Shown here piece after piece: positions 12,615 to 25,010 of a stretch of DNA of 64,000 nt (positions are counted from its first letter, which is position 1; each line of letters opens with the position of its first letter). This DNA comes from Varroa destructor (lineage: Eukaryota > Arthropoda > Arachnida > Mesostigmata > Varroidae), in contig NW_019211454.1 in the NCBI RefSeq assembly GCF_002443255.2, positions 12,236,248 through 12,300,247 of the forward strand, read 5' to 3'. The notes beneath the pieces are model-generated. The model saw only the letters and a list, made by a program, of their open reading frames with translations. It did not search any database and was not told where the DNA came from. The translations under genes and the position numbers were made by a program.

Positions 12615-13040
12615 GGGAACATTTCTACTGGTCTATATTACAAAAACTCGACCTGTTGTTACTATTTCATTTCACGTTATGGCATTCCTGTTCACTGGTC
12701 ATTTACAGAAAACATCAAAATGGCTATTGCCTAACTGATTATAGCACATAACAAAAATCTGCGATAGCTTTCGATGACTTGTGGATCTATAGAAAGAAAA
12801 AAAATTGATATGGTAGAAAATAAGTACGTTCTAAGCTTTCAGTTGGCCGTTCTTAAATATTACTTACCACTTTAGGACGGCGCTACTGATGGTTATTGCC
12901 AAAGGAAATGAAGAGTTGTTTCTACCAATTATTGTATTGCACAAAAGCTTTTATTGGTCGAACTGTTCAATAGAGGACGTTTACAAGCAATAATTAGAAG
13001 TTTTTGTAAATTAATGAAAAAATCTACCGGATAAACCGCT

Positions 13041-13084
13041 ATCCAGCCTGAAAAGGTGAAGTGGGGTTCACCTTTTGACTGGAT
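13041..13084. repeat. 16-bp two-segment hairpin
   Basis: AAAAGGTGAA (13051-13060) pairs perfectly with TTCACCTTTT (13067-13076) around GTGGGG. After a small internal loop, ATCCAG (13041-13046) pairs perfectly with CTGGAT (13079-13084). Confidence 0.8.
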
Positions 13085-13617
13085 GCAGAAGTTCATATAT
13101 TTGAGAGTCTATTTTGATTTCCCTTATTATTGACCGTTTCATTGATCAATGTGCTGAACACCAAAGTTTTTATGTAAGTCTTGTTGAACGAAAGATACAC
13201 GTAACAGCAAGCAGATACTATTAACTAGTCCCTGTCCGATAGAGGAAGAATATACGCAGAATTAGACTTGTTTTTTTTTCAACAAAGCTTTTACGATCTG
13301 AACGGTAGACGCCTTAGCAACGCTTGCGTTCCCTTAAAACTCAAAACGTCTACGAGAACCGGTATGTTGGTATATTCACTCTCAATTTTTAAATTTCCGC
13401 GCGTTTTTCAGCATTTTTCAATCACATACACATTCTAGGGGCTGTTTTGCCATACCAAACTGTATAGTTACTTGAATGTTTGTTGTACAACTGGGATTTC
13501 TCTAGTACATGGTTAAATCGCTTTCATTTTATTGCAGAATTGTTTCAATACTCTACTGGCTGACTTTGGTTATTTAAGCTGACGTGGAGAAGGAGAACGT
13601 TCCAGAAGCGTCGCTGA

Positions 13618-13649
13618 CTTAACTAGCCACTTCGGCATAGTTAAGTGGC
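13618..13649. repeat. Two mutually exclusive overlapping hairpins
   Basis: CTTAACTA (13618-13625) pairs with TAGTTAAG (13638-13645). GCCACTT (13626-13632) pairs with AAGTGGC (13643-13649). The right arms share AAG, so a transcript could adopt only one form at a time. Confidence 0.6.
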
Positions 13650-14164
13650 AATTTGCTCTTTGTTGACGCTCTATATATATATACCTTCAAAAAAACAGAA
13701 GGCTTCGAGCAGGTAGGCACAACCGCCTGCCGCATGGCCATATGTAATCAGCGCAAACCTATCATAGATCACTGACGAATATCCCTGACATTCTCATAGT
13801 CGATCGGTTATGCGGCGGTCAACGGCATGTTGACAGTAGCGGGCAAGAACTAGATAGCAACCACAAAAGGATTAGAGCAATAATAATTAACAATGGTAAT
13901 ACGCTATCTATAGGGATCAACGGCCACAATATAATTTCGCTTTAAAGGTAATTGAAGATGCCGAGCCGTAATAGCAGTCCTTCGGTCAACTATTATGGAA
14001 AACAGATCGTCTCATCCTAAGTAGCCCATCACTGGGTATGTGATTTTCTATTACGAAGCTAACAGCTACGCGTCAGAGTCGACGCGGACGAGTTGTTAGA
14101 AATGAATAACGTACAATGTACATTTTATGCTGCCACATCGAGTAACAAAATTGTATAGCTGTTA

Positions 14165-14183
14165 TGTTGTTGTTGTTGTTGTT
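14165..14183. repeat. (TTG)6 microsatellite
   Basis: About six perfect trinucleotide units, followed by the short TACCAC/GTGGTA hairpin. Confidence 0.92.
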
Positions 14184-14434
14184 ACCACCATCGTGGTACC
14201 ACTTGCTGGTGTCACTCTTCAATTGAACTAGTTCCAATATAAATAATTAAAAAAACATACATACATACTTCCTATTATGGTCCTATAACTACGAAATAAC
14301 AGTTTTGTTTTTATTGGGCAGTCACACGACTTGGTTGCACCTAGCGACTAATAGTATAACGTATCTTGAAGATGCTCTATGCTGTTCGTTGTCTACCCAG
14401 AATTACCCAGCATTTCGATGATGGGTGGGCTACA

Positions 14435-14470
14435 TTATAAAGCGTAACTTGAAGAAGTTCCGCTTTATAA
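14435..14470. repeat. 36-nt hairpin, 15 of 16 pairs
   Basis: TTATAAAGCG (14435-14444) pairs with CGCTTTATAA (14461-14470). After one T/C mismatch, AACTT (14446-14450) pairs with AAGTT (14455-14459) around a GAAG tetraloop. It is among the strongest foldbacks in the window and is not linked to any gene end. Confidence 0.85.
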
Positions 14471-14656
14471 CGCAGCAATGGCCAGTAAAATGTCTGATAT
14501 TTGTTTTCAAGTCATTCTCGTCTTAGAGAAGCAATTTTCTTTGATATGCGTCTCGATGAACATGAAACGGCGACGTATTGGCGCATGTATATCTTTACAA
14601 AGCGCCATTCATGCAAACTTCAGTTCCGTTGTAAGGTAAAATGCCATGTTGATTGA

Positions 14657-14690
14657 AGCAGGCCTCCTGTACGGGAGGGTCTTCCCTGCT
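14657..14690. repeat. GC-rich 11-bp hairpin with bulge
   Basis: AGCAGG (14657-14662) pairs with CCTGCT (14685-14690), and the adjacent CCTCC (14663-14667) with GGAGG (14674-14678). One arm has a bulge of about six nucleotides. Confidence 0.6.
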
Positions 14691-15675
14691 AAGTTCGAAC
14701 GAATGGGAGAATCAGCTAACGCATCGGACCATAACTGGATTTATTGAGATCATTCGTTTACCACACCTGCCGTATGTGTGTTTGTGTTGCTGGTAGAAAA
14801 ATAGGAATATCTAAAAATACACATTTTGAATACTAAAACCTGAAAGAAAACAACTATAGGATCATTGAAGAGCTGGAGAAATTACAAAAGACATTATGAA
14901 GTATGATAACACTTATACTGCAAGTAACTGTAAAATGAAACAAGGTAGCCTTTTGACCTAATCCAAATAAAGACTACGGACAGTTTTGAAATATCGAAAC
15001 CCTTGAACTACGGCGCTGAACTTGGGTGGTTCTGTTGACGCGATTGATGACTGATCCAATCTGAGGGCCGTACGACTTCCGTTTATCATCGGGACCAAAG
15101 TGACATTTCCAGTATTACTGTTCAGGTAAGTTCAACGTACTTAAAACGATCCAGATCCATCAGCACCGACAATATTAAAGAATCAAGAGCGTTATACATC
15201 TGCATAGGAAAAAAGGGTACTCCGTTGGTTTGAAGGTGACTCATGATACCCCTGGAGCGTTTTCATGGAAATGATGTACTGTCTTCTTTAGAAGTACGTA
15301 AAATAAAAAAATTACACTTATTATATTGTTTTTATGTTTTATTTCAGTTTTTACATTTATGTTCAATGCGTTGAACAATTGACTTTATTACTTGATAAAC
15401 ATCGTAGCCTATAAATCATTGTTCAGCCAGTTGTGGTTTGCATGCGTTTAAAACATCACGTATCATCATTCAAGGCATATTTGTTGAACCTTATCAGGTT
15501 CTAGTATTAAAAAGTTTGCTAATTCCAAGAATAGACTGCTTTGGGTTAGTTCCAACATAACCCAGTTTGTGTTGGGCCTACGTCACATTCGTTATATACA
15601 AATAATTGACTGTAGCAATGATTTGTACGATTGTAAATTTGAACAAAGGTGCACTCATGGGAAATTAAACGATGT

Positions 15676-15690
15676 GCTGCCATCTGCTGG
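15676..15690 (-). promoter_or_regulatory. Perfect CTCF consensus match
   Basis: On the minus strand this reads CCAGCAGATGGCAGC, matching all 15 positions of the published CTCF core consensus CCASYAGRKGGCRSY. My rough composition-based estimate is that such a match arises by chance in well under one in a hundred windows of this size, though many motifs were in mind. CTCF is an insulator and architectural zinc-finger protein of bilaterian animals. Weaker partial matches occur at 36462-36472, 48266-48280 and 58458-58472, all on the same strand. Confidence 0.45.
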
Positions 15691-15885
15691 GCGGAGCGAA
15701 AGTTTATGGTGTTTTTAGAACAGCATGGGCATTAAGAGGTGTCAATAAAAAAAGTAAGTACACATTCTATTAGTCATTCATTCCTTTTTGAAGCATTGCG
15801 CCTCCCTGTTGAAACTCATGCATTAGCAATGCGATGAGAAAGTTTCTAAACATCAAAATAAAAGAAAGAAATGATTAGTAGATAG

Positions 15886-15911
15886 TTTTATTTATTTATT
15901 TATTTTTTTTT
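15886..15911. repeat. (TTTA)n microsatellite running into poly(T)
   Basis: About four TTTA units followed by a T run. Confidence 0.92.
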
Positions 15912-17415
15912 CTTTATTATGTCAAATCTACACAATTTTGCAAGTTTTGTTGGACAAATTCATACCATACATAACAGTAGATTTACTGTATTGCATATAT
16001 TAAAAGCTTTCCTCGAGAGTAAATTATTCATGAAAGGAACTAAACAAATCTCAACGGCTAATGACATCGTCGTTTCTAGCAATCACAGAACTTTTGCCTT
16101 GTCAAAACCCACATAAAGCACTTACACTATATCAAAACAGTACAAAGTAATTCTATGAGATTTTTTTAAGGCGTTGAGTCTAGAAGTTTAAATTGTCTCT
16201 GCAAGAAAAACAGCGTAGTGACTCTGCAGTAACTCGATCGACGTTTACAGAACGTTTGCATCGCACTTGAAACTCTAACCCGAAAGAACTTAAAGTTTCT
16301 GTGCAGAACGTGCAAGTGTATTCGATACCCAGCCTCGATCTCAGACTTGTAACTGGGAAGACACGATGCGCTGAACTTCTGCATCTTCAACCAATGCAGT
16401 TATTTTCAGTAATATCCCAGTAGACATTAGTCGAAATGGTGAAAGTTTTAGCTATTTTATCACTGGCTAGCTTACACGTAAATTTGCGTAAGATGGCTGA
16501 TTTCACGCAGTAGTTTTGAAAAAGGTAATATTGTTATTTTTTGTTATCTTTAGAAATAACACAACATCTAAGCGTTCCTAGGTACCGTATAATTATGTTT
16601 AGGTACACCACGATAGACCCAAAGTAACTCGAAAAATATGCAACCCCATTAGCAATGGGTACAATAGCTATGGGTTAGAATAAAGTTATTTTCGATTCGG
16701 TGTTATTCAATGATTTATCTTAAGCTAAACATGCAAGTGTCACTCGTACGCAATGCGACGCCTGCACAAATTGATCGTGGCCAAAGGGCCGCTATTCAAC
16801 GCCGTACCTTTTTTAAGGTCGCCGTGTATGAAAATATAGCCTAAGGATGCTAGGGACATTCAGAACTGTTCGAGTAGGGCATGGAACGATAAGCACTTTT
16901 GTCAGGCTGCACGTAAGAATAGCTGCTGAATAGATGGCAAAACAAAACTTGCAAAAATGTAGGACATGTGGTCAAGAGCTGCAAGATCAACGTAAAAAAG
17001 CGGAACGGAAACCCTCATCTGCGTTGGCTTTACGGGAGATACAGCGAGGTCGAGGTCATCGAGGAACGAATAGTCCTTCGTCAGGACATGGAGAGGCGGA
17101 AGACGACTATGGGCCTTTTTTGTGTGTAACCTTTCACCAACGTTGCTAGGATTCGACGTTGCGACTGTTGGTGAGCGTAGCCTATCAGGATGTACGGATA
17201 GTTCGGCATGTATTCATATCCGCTATGGGCCTTTTCGTTATGTACAGGACTATGTGCCAGAGAGATAGAGAATATGACGACAACGGTGCCTCAAGCGGGT
17301 ACGTATAGGAGAAAACCTTAGTTAAAAATCCGTACACGTTTCTGAGTGCCAGCCAAAGAGTAACCTTAATCCATACGTACGTATCTCATAAGCCTGGTGC
17401 CCTTCACTGTCCTTA

Positions 17416-17430
17416 CTGCTGCTGCTGCTG
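17416..17430. repeat. (CTG)5 microsatellite
   Basis: Five perfect CTG units, with a short TGA repeat (GATGATGAT) about ten bases downstream. No open frame suggests a coding polyglutamine or polyleucine tract. Confidence 0.92.
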
Positions 17431-20400
17431 GTAACGACGCTGATGATGATTCCTTGTGCTGCAAAGCCTAACTATCATTAATCCAAAGGACACTGTAAAC
17501 TCAGCTAAAAGCAGGTGTTAAAAAACGGTCAAATTTCGAAAATTAGCCAACGTGTATACAAATAGTTATAAGGGCGATCGTTGTGGTGTGCTTTTATAAG
17601 CGACAGGTGTACAGGTCTCTTTTGGAAAAGCCCGGACAGTACGAGGTGACACACGAGAACATATGGCAGAGCACAAGAATCGATCGTTTCTTCTACTTTT
17701 GACAGATGGTAAAACCTAATGTAACGAAAGGTAACGAAACAACGGCGAACGGCTGAAAGTTGCAGAAGTAGTATTGCTAGTTTTGTCAAACATCTGGTTC
17801 TTCTGTATCATGAAGACGACAATAATATTAGAACAAATTTAGACTCTAATGGAAAGGATCTAAACGTTTTGCTGATAATCCGGAAAATTTTAGAGTTGAC
17901 AGCTCTCTTATACGTACATGCACCCTGACGACGGTATCAGAATTGACACAAATCCTGATATAGAACATTTGAGAAACTGACCTAGAGTTTTACAAGGATA
18001 ACTTGAAAAAACTGTGTAGTAGTGTGCGTATAGAAAGAAGTTAATCTACTTATAAACGAGTAAACTAAGTCCAGTTTGTTTGGCTGAATCAACATTCCTG
18101 AAAAATTTTAAGACCGGTGTAGTAATACCTGTGCGCTGAGAAATGGATTTCACGTCTGATCAGCCAAGACCGCAAAGTCGAACATTTTCAAAAATATTAA
18201 ATGAACGGTTTGCCGACATTTTGCAAATACAGATAACTTAGTGTCAGTAAGAAAAGACGCGCATAATACTCCATCGTAAGAACCGAGGACATAGTAGTTA
18301 GTAAGATAGTAGTAAATTGCAGATGATTATTATCTGTAGCTACCTGAAAAAATGGGGTAAACAGTCATCATTTTACAACAAATGTTGCGTGTTTGCGTTA
18401 TCTAAATATGCAACTATCATTATTACACCCCGATTCATCGTAAGATATAGTCTTTACTACAAATGTCATTCTTATATCTTATTTTCGACATGTGAAAATA
18501 CTTTGATCACGTTCGCTAGCTCGGCTTATTGGCGTGCCGTTATAGAGCCATGCAAACTAGCTAACATCGTAATCTATGTGTATCTGGGGTTTATCTAGTT
18601 AGCCACTGAGCTACATTAGCTGGAATTGTCTTATATGTTACAGTTCCTGTTGATATCAACGTGTCAGCCTGGCGGAGAAGTAGGGGCTTGAAATTATAAT
18701 TACGGATTTGATGTCTGCTAGGCCGCCATGGCGGAAGTCATTTATTTATTAAATGATACAGGAAGAATTAATTATTAGTCTGTTGTGGTACCCGGTCTGT
18801 CGTCTGTATCCCGGGAGCGGAGTAAATAAACGTCCTAGAAAGCCACGTGCTTACCACATTTCTTACGTAGATTTAGGAAAGCATGCATATGATGTTAAAA
18901 GCCAAGCGGTGCAATGGGCGATCGAATTCAAAATTAATTTTCCCGTCCCCATTTCTCTAACTGTTCGTATTGAATGTTATTGAAGTAGCTTATCGCCGCC
19001 AGCGTACTTATAAGGGAAATAATTGTTCGGAATAGCTTGAGTTTGTGAATGTTTGTTTCTATTAAGCTAAGCGCAGAGAAGAGGTATTGAATACTCATTA
19101 GAATATGCCAGATGAACTATTAATAATCTACATAATTGTAGATAGAACATCTTAGTTGCCTGCATAACGTATATGCTTTTTTTGACACCGGGCTATATAT
19201 AAACACGTAAAGAGGAAATCCGACAATTTAGCGGATTAGAAAAATAAATGCTACACTAATAATACACCAGTTTTTATGGGAATATCTCGTTTGTTTGACG
19301 AGCATCACATGTCGAACGCAAAGAAACATTATCTTCCTTCGCAGTGACTTCCATTCATAAGCGACAGGCCTGTTCTTGCAGGCGCTTTGTTAGAACTACT
19401 TATTCGAATACCAGACAGGTAGAAGCATCGACATTTAGAACTTTCCTAACAACTACATGAAAATTCAGCTAAAACAACTCGGTCAATTCGTGTCGTCTGC
19501 CCTTCTCGATGAAAGACGCATGCTTACACCGCACTGGTTGTCTACCGCACAACGACAATATGCACAAATTTTTATGACGAATCCATAAATGGGGACAAAA
19601 GTCAAAGTTCAACGACCTTCAAAAAACGTTATGCAAGCGAGATTCTTTGCCTGCAGTATGATTTACGCAGTCAAGTTATCCTATTCTAAGCCATGATTAT
19701 ACTTATGTTAAAATCATCCACTCCGCTAGCCACCAATATGATAGCTTCGTAGACTGGGTGAATTTTATGCGTGTTTACCGTACAAACATAAGCGTCGGTT
19801 CTATGATTTTCTCAGTGGGAGAAAATTGGGTGATTGACTACTCAATCCGTATGCATCACGTGAAAACAACGAGCCTAGCTTCTAAAAGCTAACGAAAATC
19901 TGTGTAACATTCCATAACTTTGGCTAACAACGCCCTCTAGCAGATGGGCGATAGTACATTCTCAGGATCCTGCACGCCGCGGCCTTGCCCTCCATAGAAC
20001 ACATGTGATTACCGTATTCTTTATGTAACTGCATGTATAAATAACTTTAACTAGCCATCACCGTCAAGCGGCAGCTAGCAGTTCTCTTGGGTTTTTTGCT
20101 AAAGTGGACCCAGTCGTGCGTGTTGCACGCCCAGATATCTAGGTAGGTCATAGTAATATAAATATAAAAACAGCATTTATAAAGAATCACATGCCTAGCG
20201 GCAAATTGTTTTTTACCAAGAATTTCCTTATGTTGATCTCTCTCTATATCGGTAACATTGTTTATCCATTGCTTACAAATCAAATATTTAGAAGCAAACT
20301 TGTCAGCCGAAGAGCACTACGGACTACGAAACAGTTAGCCGGTATGTGGCAGGTATCAATATTTTCTGCTTCGAACTTTAGCTTGATAATAGGGTTAGAT

Positions 20401-20927
20401 AGCACGGAAGCGAAGCGTTAATTGATTGCCGTTTACATTTATTCCCGAAATTCTAAAAAAAGCGAAATTCGGACCCAATCCGAAGTCACCTTTACCTCAC
20501 GTCTGAGTAGTAGTAAACATAGTACTTCGTATCTTCTAGAAGGTGATAAGCAAACATCACGTTATGACTAGGCGCATTTGTCTTAAGTCTATCTTGTGAA
20601 GTCTGTTGAAGTAGTTCGTAGAAATGTTGCGGTAACTGCTGCTCGACCGACAGCAAGTATGTTGTCGACATATTAATAGTTGGACAACAGTTGTCTTATA
20701 TTGAATTAAAATGGATAAAAGTGACATAAGTTTTGATACGTCTGAATTACTATGTATTGAAGTTGAATTATGTTAATGTTAGTTATCAATAACTTCATCA
20801 ATAGGTGCAAATGTTGAACATAAACAGCAAGAAACTAAATTTCAGAGGCTAATAAATTCGTTTAATATCCACAGAGGATATCTTTTGTCCTTGTCGTCCT
20901 TCGTACCAGTTGCCATTACAACACAAT

Positions 20928-20945
20928 ACACACACACACACACAC
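20928..20945. repeat. (CA)9 microsatellite
   Basis: Eighteen bases of alternating AC, preceded by an interrupted ACACAAT. Confidence 0.95.
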
Positions 20946-21147
20946 TTGTCAAATGAAACAGTTTTCGAAGTTAAAAATTATCGAACTCCTATCGAAGGCA
21001 ATATTCAAACGAAGGAGGCCAGTAAAGTCTGCGAATGACTGCCCGAATCCTATTGATAATTCTATTTGCCATATTCATTCAGCAATAGCATTGGAAAGCC
21101 TCTATGGTTAATCCATACTCGAATGCATGTTCTTTCACAATGGTTGT

Positions 21148-21173
21148 CGTACTGCGACACCTAAGGCAGTACG
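21148..21173. repeat. 8-bp hairpin
   Basis: CGTACTGC (21148-21155) pairs with GCAGTACG (21166-21173) around a 10-nt loop. Confidence 0.6.
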
Positions 21174-22501
21174 CTTCGTGACCGATACCGATTCTTCCTG
21201 CCCTGGTGTAATTACAGTCGCGTAGAAGAAAAATATTAAAAATGGGTTGTTTCCAAAAGGTAAGTCAGCGGCAGTCGTCTGGTCTGGGCCAACGAGGTAA
21301 TGAGAATAAGGCGGCATTAGGGAAACTAAATTGGTTATAGGGCTATCGCACCTGATTCAAAAATACATTGAAACTAAGATTTCCCCATATTGACATGAAT
21401 GCGTTCGATAGCGCAAGCAGTCTAGCCCCGTTTTAGTGTCAGACAAAATTCCGAAGTTGGATCTAATAAGCGTATTCGTAAAGGCGGGGAACGTACAAGC
21501 CTGTCTTCTGTTCAGCTGCGGGAATGGGTTCATCGAGAAGACCACGCAGAAGCCTGAGAAGATTGTCAAGAGGAAGTCAGCGACTTCAACAAATCTACGT
21601 ATAAAAAAAAAAGGTGTGTGAGAAAGTCATATTACAGCTATACGTCGGTTAAGCTTTCAGTATGGTTTTATACGTTTAATCGGATAAGCTGTTCGGAATA
21701 CACGATGGCTGGACTTACGCTATCCGGGCTGCCTCGCGCTTGCAATGAGGTACAGTTGGAGTAGCGTTAAGTAGTCGCTGCTCTCGTCTGCGATTTTTTC
21801 CTTCCGGCGCTGTTTAAAAGGCTCTTACAATGTCGCAGCGTTGTTGTTTGTTACAAGGGATCTTATCCGTTCCTGTAATCATTTATTTAATGGCCAAGCA
21901 ACGGACGACCTTAGATAGTCAGACTATAAGCCCAAAATACCACAATTTATGGGCACACTTCGAAAGGTTAAGAGGACGCTGTAAGTTCGATCTAAGTGTA
22001 TCAAGGCCTCGAATGGGATAGACGAAAAGACCTTTGTATTAAATTCATGTGATGTACTTTATGGAGGCTCGTACCAAATTCCAACAGCCAGTTATTGTAA
22101 AATCTGTTCAACCTGCCGTTAATTCTATGTTAGTTATCTGTGATAATTGACGTCTCCTTTTTAAGCTTCGATAACTGTCCGGTGCTTGCTCGTTATTCTT
22201 TTATTTTGTTTCGCATTATTTTCTTACACCAAATATATTACACAAAGGATATTTTGGTGGCTGGATCTCAAGCACCGCAGTTCACTATTGGCTTACTTTT
22301 TCAAGGGCGATACTTGACAGTTTGTGGGGCGCATGTCCGACTGTAGCTGTATGTCACAGGAATAAAACTGCACGAACCGGTACGTAGACAGAAAGAAAAT
22401 ATCCGACAACGATTTCGGAGTATCAAAGAAGGCCATGCCCTCTTCCGATGGTAATAACAGGCTCATTGTTGGTAATGACGGCACAGCTCCATGTATGAAC
22501 A

Positions 22502-22964
22502 ATGCATTTAGCCGACGATATCTATTTTGACGGCGATGAAGCATTGTCGGATGAAGCGGAACTTAATACTCGCCATGTTCGATTCGTAGTAGTCTTTGGT
22601 GACCCAGGAATTCGTAGTTTTATTAGCACATTGCTTTGGGCAGTGTCTTCTTGGGGCCGAAAGCAGAGCTGCTCAACGCTTAATTTGTCCCCGTTGTTGA
22701 TTAACATTCCATTTGGTCAATGTCTTCCGTCCTCGCAGTGTTCAACGAATAGCAGATGCCTTTACAAATTGTGTGGAGAAAGCGGCTTCGAGCGCCTAAA
22801 GGTTAGCTGCGTGGTGAAAACTTGTGCACTCAGAAATGAAAAACGGCGGTGGCCATTTCTAACAGGTGGAGGAACAACAAGGGCGCGTGTCAAAAGAGGG
22901 CTACGATTTAAATCTACGACTACCGATGGAGGACTTCACGGGCATCGAATTTTGGCAAACATAA
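22502..22964 (+). CDS. Weak candidate two-exon gene, function unknown
   Basis: An ATG at 22502 starts an unspliced frame of 157 codons to 22975, the second longest in the window. A better-looking model splices it. Exon 1 is 22502-22801 (100 codons, acidic start MHLADDIYFDGDEALSDEAE). The intron is 22802-22865 (64 bp, AAAG|GTTAGC to CATTTCTAACAG, a CTAAC branch-like motif beside the acceptor). Exon 2 is 22866-22964, in phase 0, encoding 32 residues that include VSKEGYDLNLRLPMEDF before TAA. No domain, signal peptide or family was recognised. The length is within what random sequence can give and the donor is only moderate. A competing frame after the CAG at 22736-22738 also looks protein-like, so the reading frame is uncertain. 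It could simply be non-coding. Confidence 0.15.
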
Positions 22965-24995
22965 ACATATTATAGAGCATTTGATTCGACGCGCAGATTT
23001 ACGATCTAGTCGAAAACATACACCCCGCGCCCCACGCCTGTATTGTAAATTATAAATTAATGCAATCGTGATGCACCCGATCCCTAAAAAGTAAATACCA
23101 ATATACAAATAGAAATTGATTAATACCTACAAAAAAGCAGGTTACCTTTCATAAGAATCGCTATATCGAATTATATTTTACACAGAGCAGAATCACTAAC
23201 AAAGGCTTTAGACTTAAAATAATTCTCGGGGCTAACTATGCTTAATTTTTCAGATGATAAAGATAGGCGGTCACTATTACAGTCATTCAATTTACAGGCT
23301 TGAGTGCAGTGAAATTTATTTTAGAGGACTATGCGCACACTGTCACCTTAAGTTACAACGTATCGTCTTCTCTAGCCTACAGCTGTTTTGATCGAAAGAT
23401 TAGCAGTTTCCTTTTAGCTCTGGATGACAGAATTTCTCGCGCGAAGCGATTTGTAAACCATATGGCGCTACCTGCCTATAAAGCCTAAGGTTGCGGCTTT
23501 ACAGAGGTACCTTCAATGAGTATTTTCCCTAAAAACTAATGAATCGTTGTAAGCCCTTATGAGGCCTTAATTGAGAAATGTCATTATTGTTTTCCTTGCC
23601 AGCAGTTATTCTTAGCGGTTTGAAGTAAAGAAATTGGCCTATATAGCTCTATTCTCTACTAGACGCACTCATAGGTTAACGTTCTGTAAATCTGTACCGT
23701 TTTTACACGTGGGAATATTTTTGCTAGAAATCCAGAGTGCGTTTCGTCAACGTCTACAAGAACGCGGCCTTGATACAATCGCACTCAGCTGGCATAGCGC
23801 AGGCTAATTGGATTTCTTAGCGCATAAAACGTCGTCTTTCAAGTTTACATATGTAATGGGATTTGCATGCAAACGATCACGACTTTGGCTGCGAAGGCAA
23901 AATTAGTTACTTCAGCCTCTTTTCAAAAGCCCCTCTGGTATCAGTAAATAGGCAACATGCATAAAGCCACATGGTAAAGCGATTGTCATGGTGCAGAACC
24001 CTGGACCGGTGCTTCTAATCAGGTCGCTAGTTTACTCTCTACTAGCGCAAGTATTATATTCGTCCAGGTGCTTTTGGCATGAGAACGGGGAGAGTCAGTT
24101 CAGCTCGTCAGAGTCGGAGATGATTAGCAAAATAGGGGTGCAGTTAATACGATTAATGGAAGACACTTAGCCTGTCGAATTATGGCAGGCCCTTTGCTAT
24201 CTTCAGTCATTTCTGGTCTATCTTTGCTTATCTAACGAACGCGTTAAGCCAACGATTGCAGTAGGCTACAAATATGTCTGGCAATAGATCGCATATTATA
24301 ACTTCACGAACGATACTCTCTTGTTCCCGCTGCGAAGACAATGTTTATCAATGTAGGTACTAAAGGCCGTAGCGTAAATCAAATAGATAGGTTTTTCATT
24401 AACAGCCGATATTATATCAACGTGTGAAATTTGGACAAGGAGATGTGTTCGGCTGGTAGGACACACGCTGTACCACCACTTCAGCAAAATACGGAAGAAC
24501 AAACATTGATTCATCTCTTTTTATTACATCGTAAATAGTGAGTCCTTCTCCAGTGAGCAGTGTCAGTAGGCAGATCCTTTAAAGAGCATCTACACATCAA
24601 AAAAAAGCACTATAGGCTTCATAAAAAGAAGCTGAGACGTAAATGTAGAACCCTATTTTTTTTTTTACTAAGCTGCTAGATTCTTGGTAAACTTTTTTTC
24701 TGTATCCGTTTCTATTTTTTGTTTGCTGACAACCAATTTTTGGAATCTGTTTCTTCTTCTTCCACAGCCACATATGGGTCACTGTAGAGAGAAAAACTTT
24801 AAAATCTCAGTATAGGCTCATCCTGTTGGACAATAGCTACATCGGTATCGTAATTTTGAAACGATGCACTGTTGTTTATCCTGATGAGTTCGTTTGATTG
24901 TGGCAAGCACTGGCTTTCGTTTAGTATCAAAAGTAACGAACGCATATAAGCTCGCTACAACAAACATTCTCTTCCAATTTAAGTACCGCACCTCT

Positions 24996-25010
24996 TATAT
25001 ATATATATAT
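24996..25010. repeat. (TA)7 microsatellite
   Basis: Fifteen bases of alternating TA. Confidence 0.92.

Larger units (their letters stand above)
4161..15600. other. Gene-free block, intergenic or intronic
   Basis: All six frames are closed by frequent stops and no ORF exceeds about 86 codons. Apart from the repeats and hairpins listed separately, there are homopolymers (T10 near 6739, A12 near 8957, A18 at 12597-12614), an AT-rich stretch with a TTTCTTAA/TTAAGAAA inverted repeat near 11510-11550, and a short CATA repeat near 14256-14268. If the 4153 splice site is real this may be a first intron. Confidence 0.55.
15691..22490. other. Gene-free block, intergenic or intronic
   Basis: No supported gene. 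It contains TTTA, CTG and CA microsatellites, a short CCCATT/AATGGG hairpin near 16646, a hairpin at 21148-21173 and an A10 run near 21602. A CTAGAGGGCG sequence on the minus strand near 19925 resembles a partial CTCF site. Open frames of up to 93 codons (18317-18598) show no recognisable motif. Confidence 0.55.

Noticed and set aside
18595..18630. Minus-strand TAGCTCAGTGGCTAAC resembling a tRNA A box
   Set aside because: No B box, T arm or anticodon stem follows at the right distance, and the D stem does not pair.
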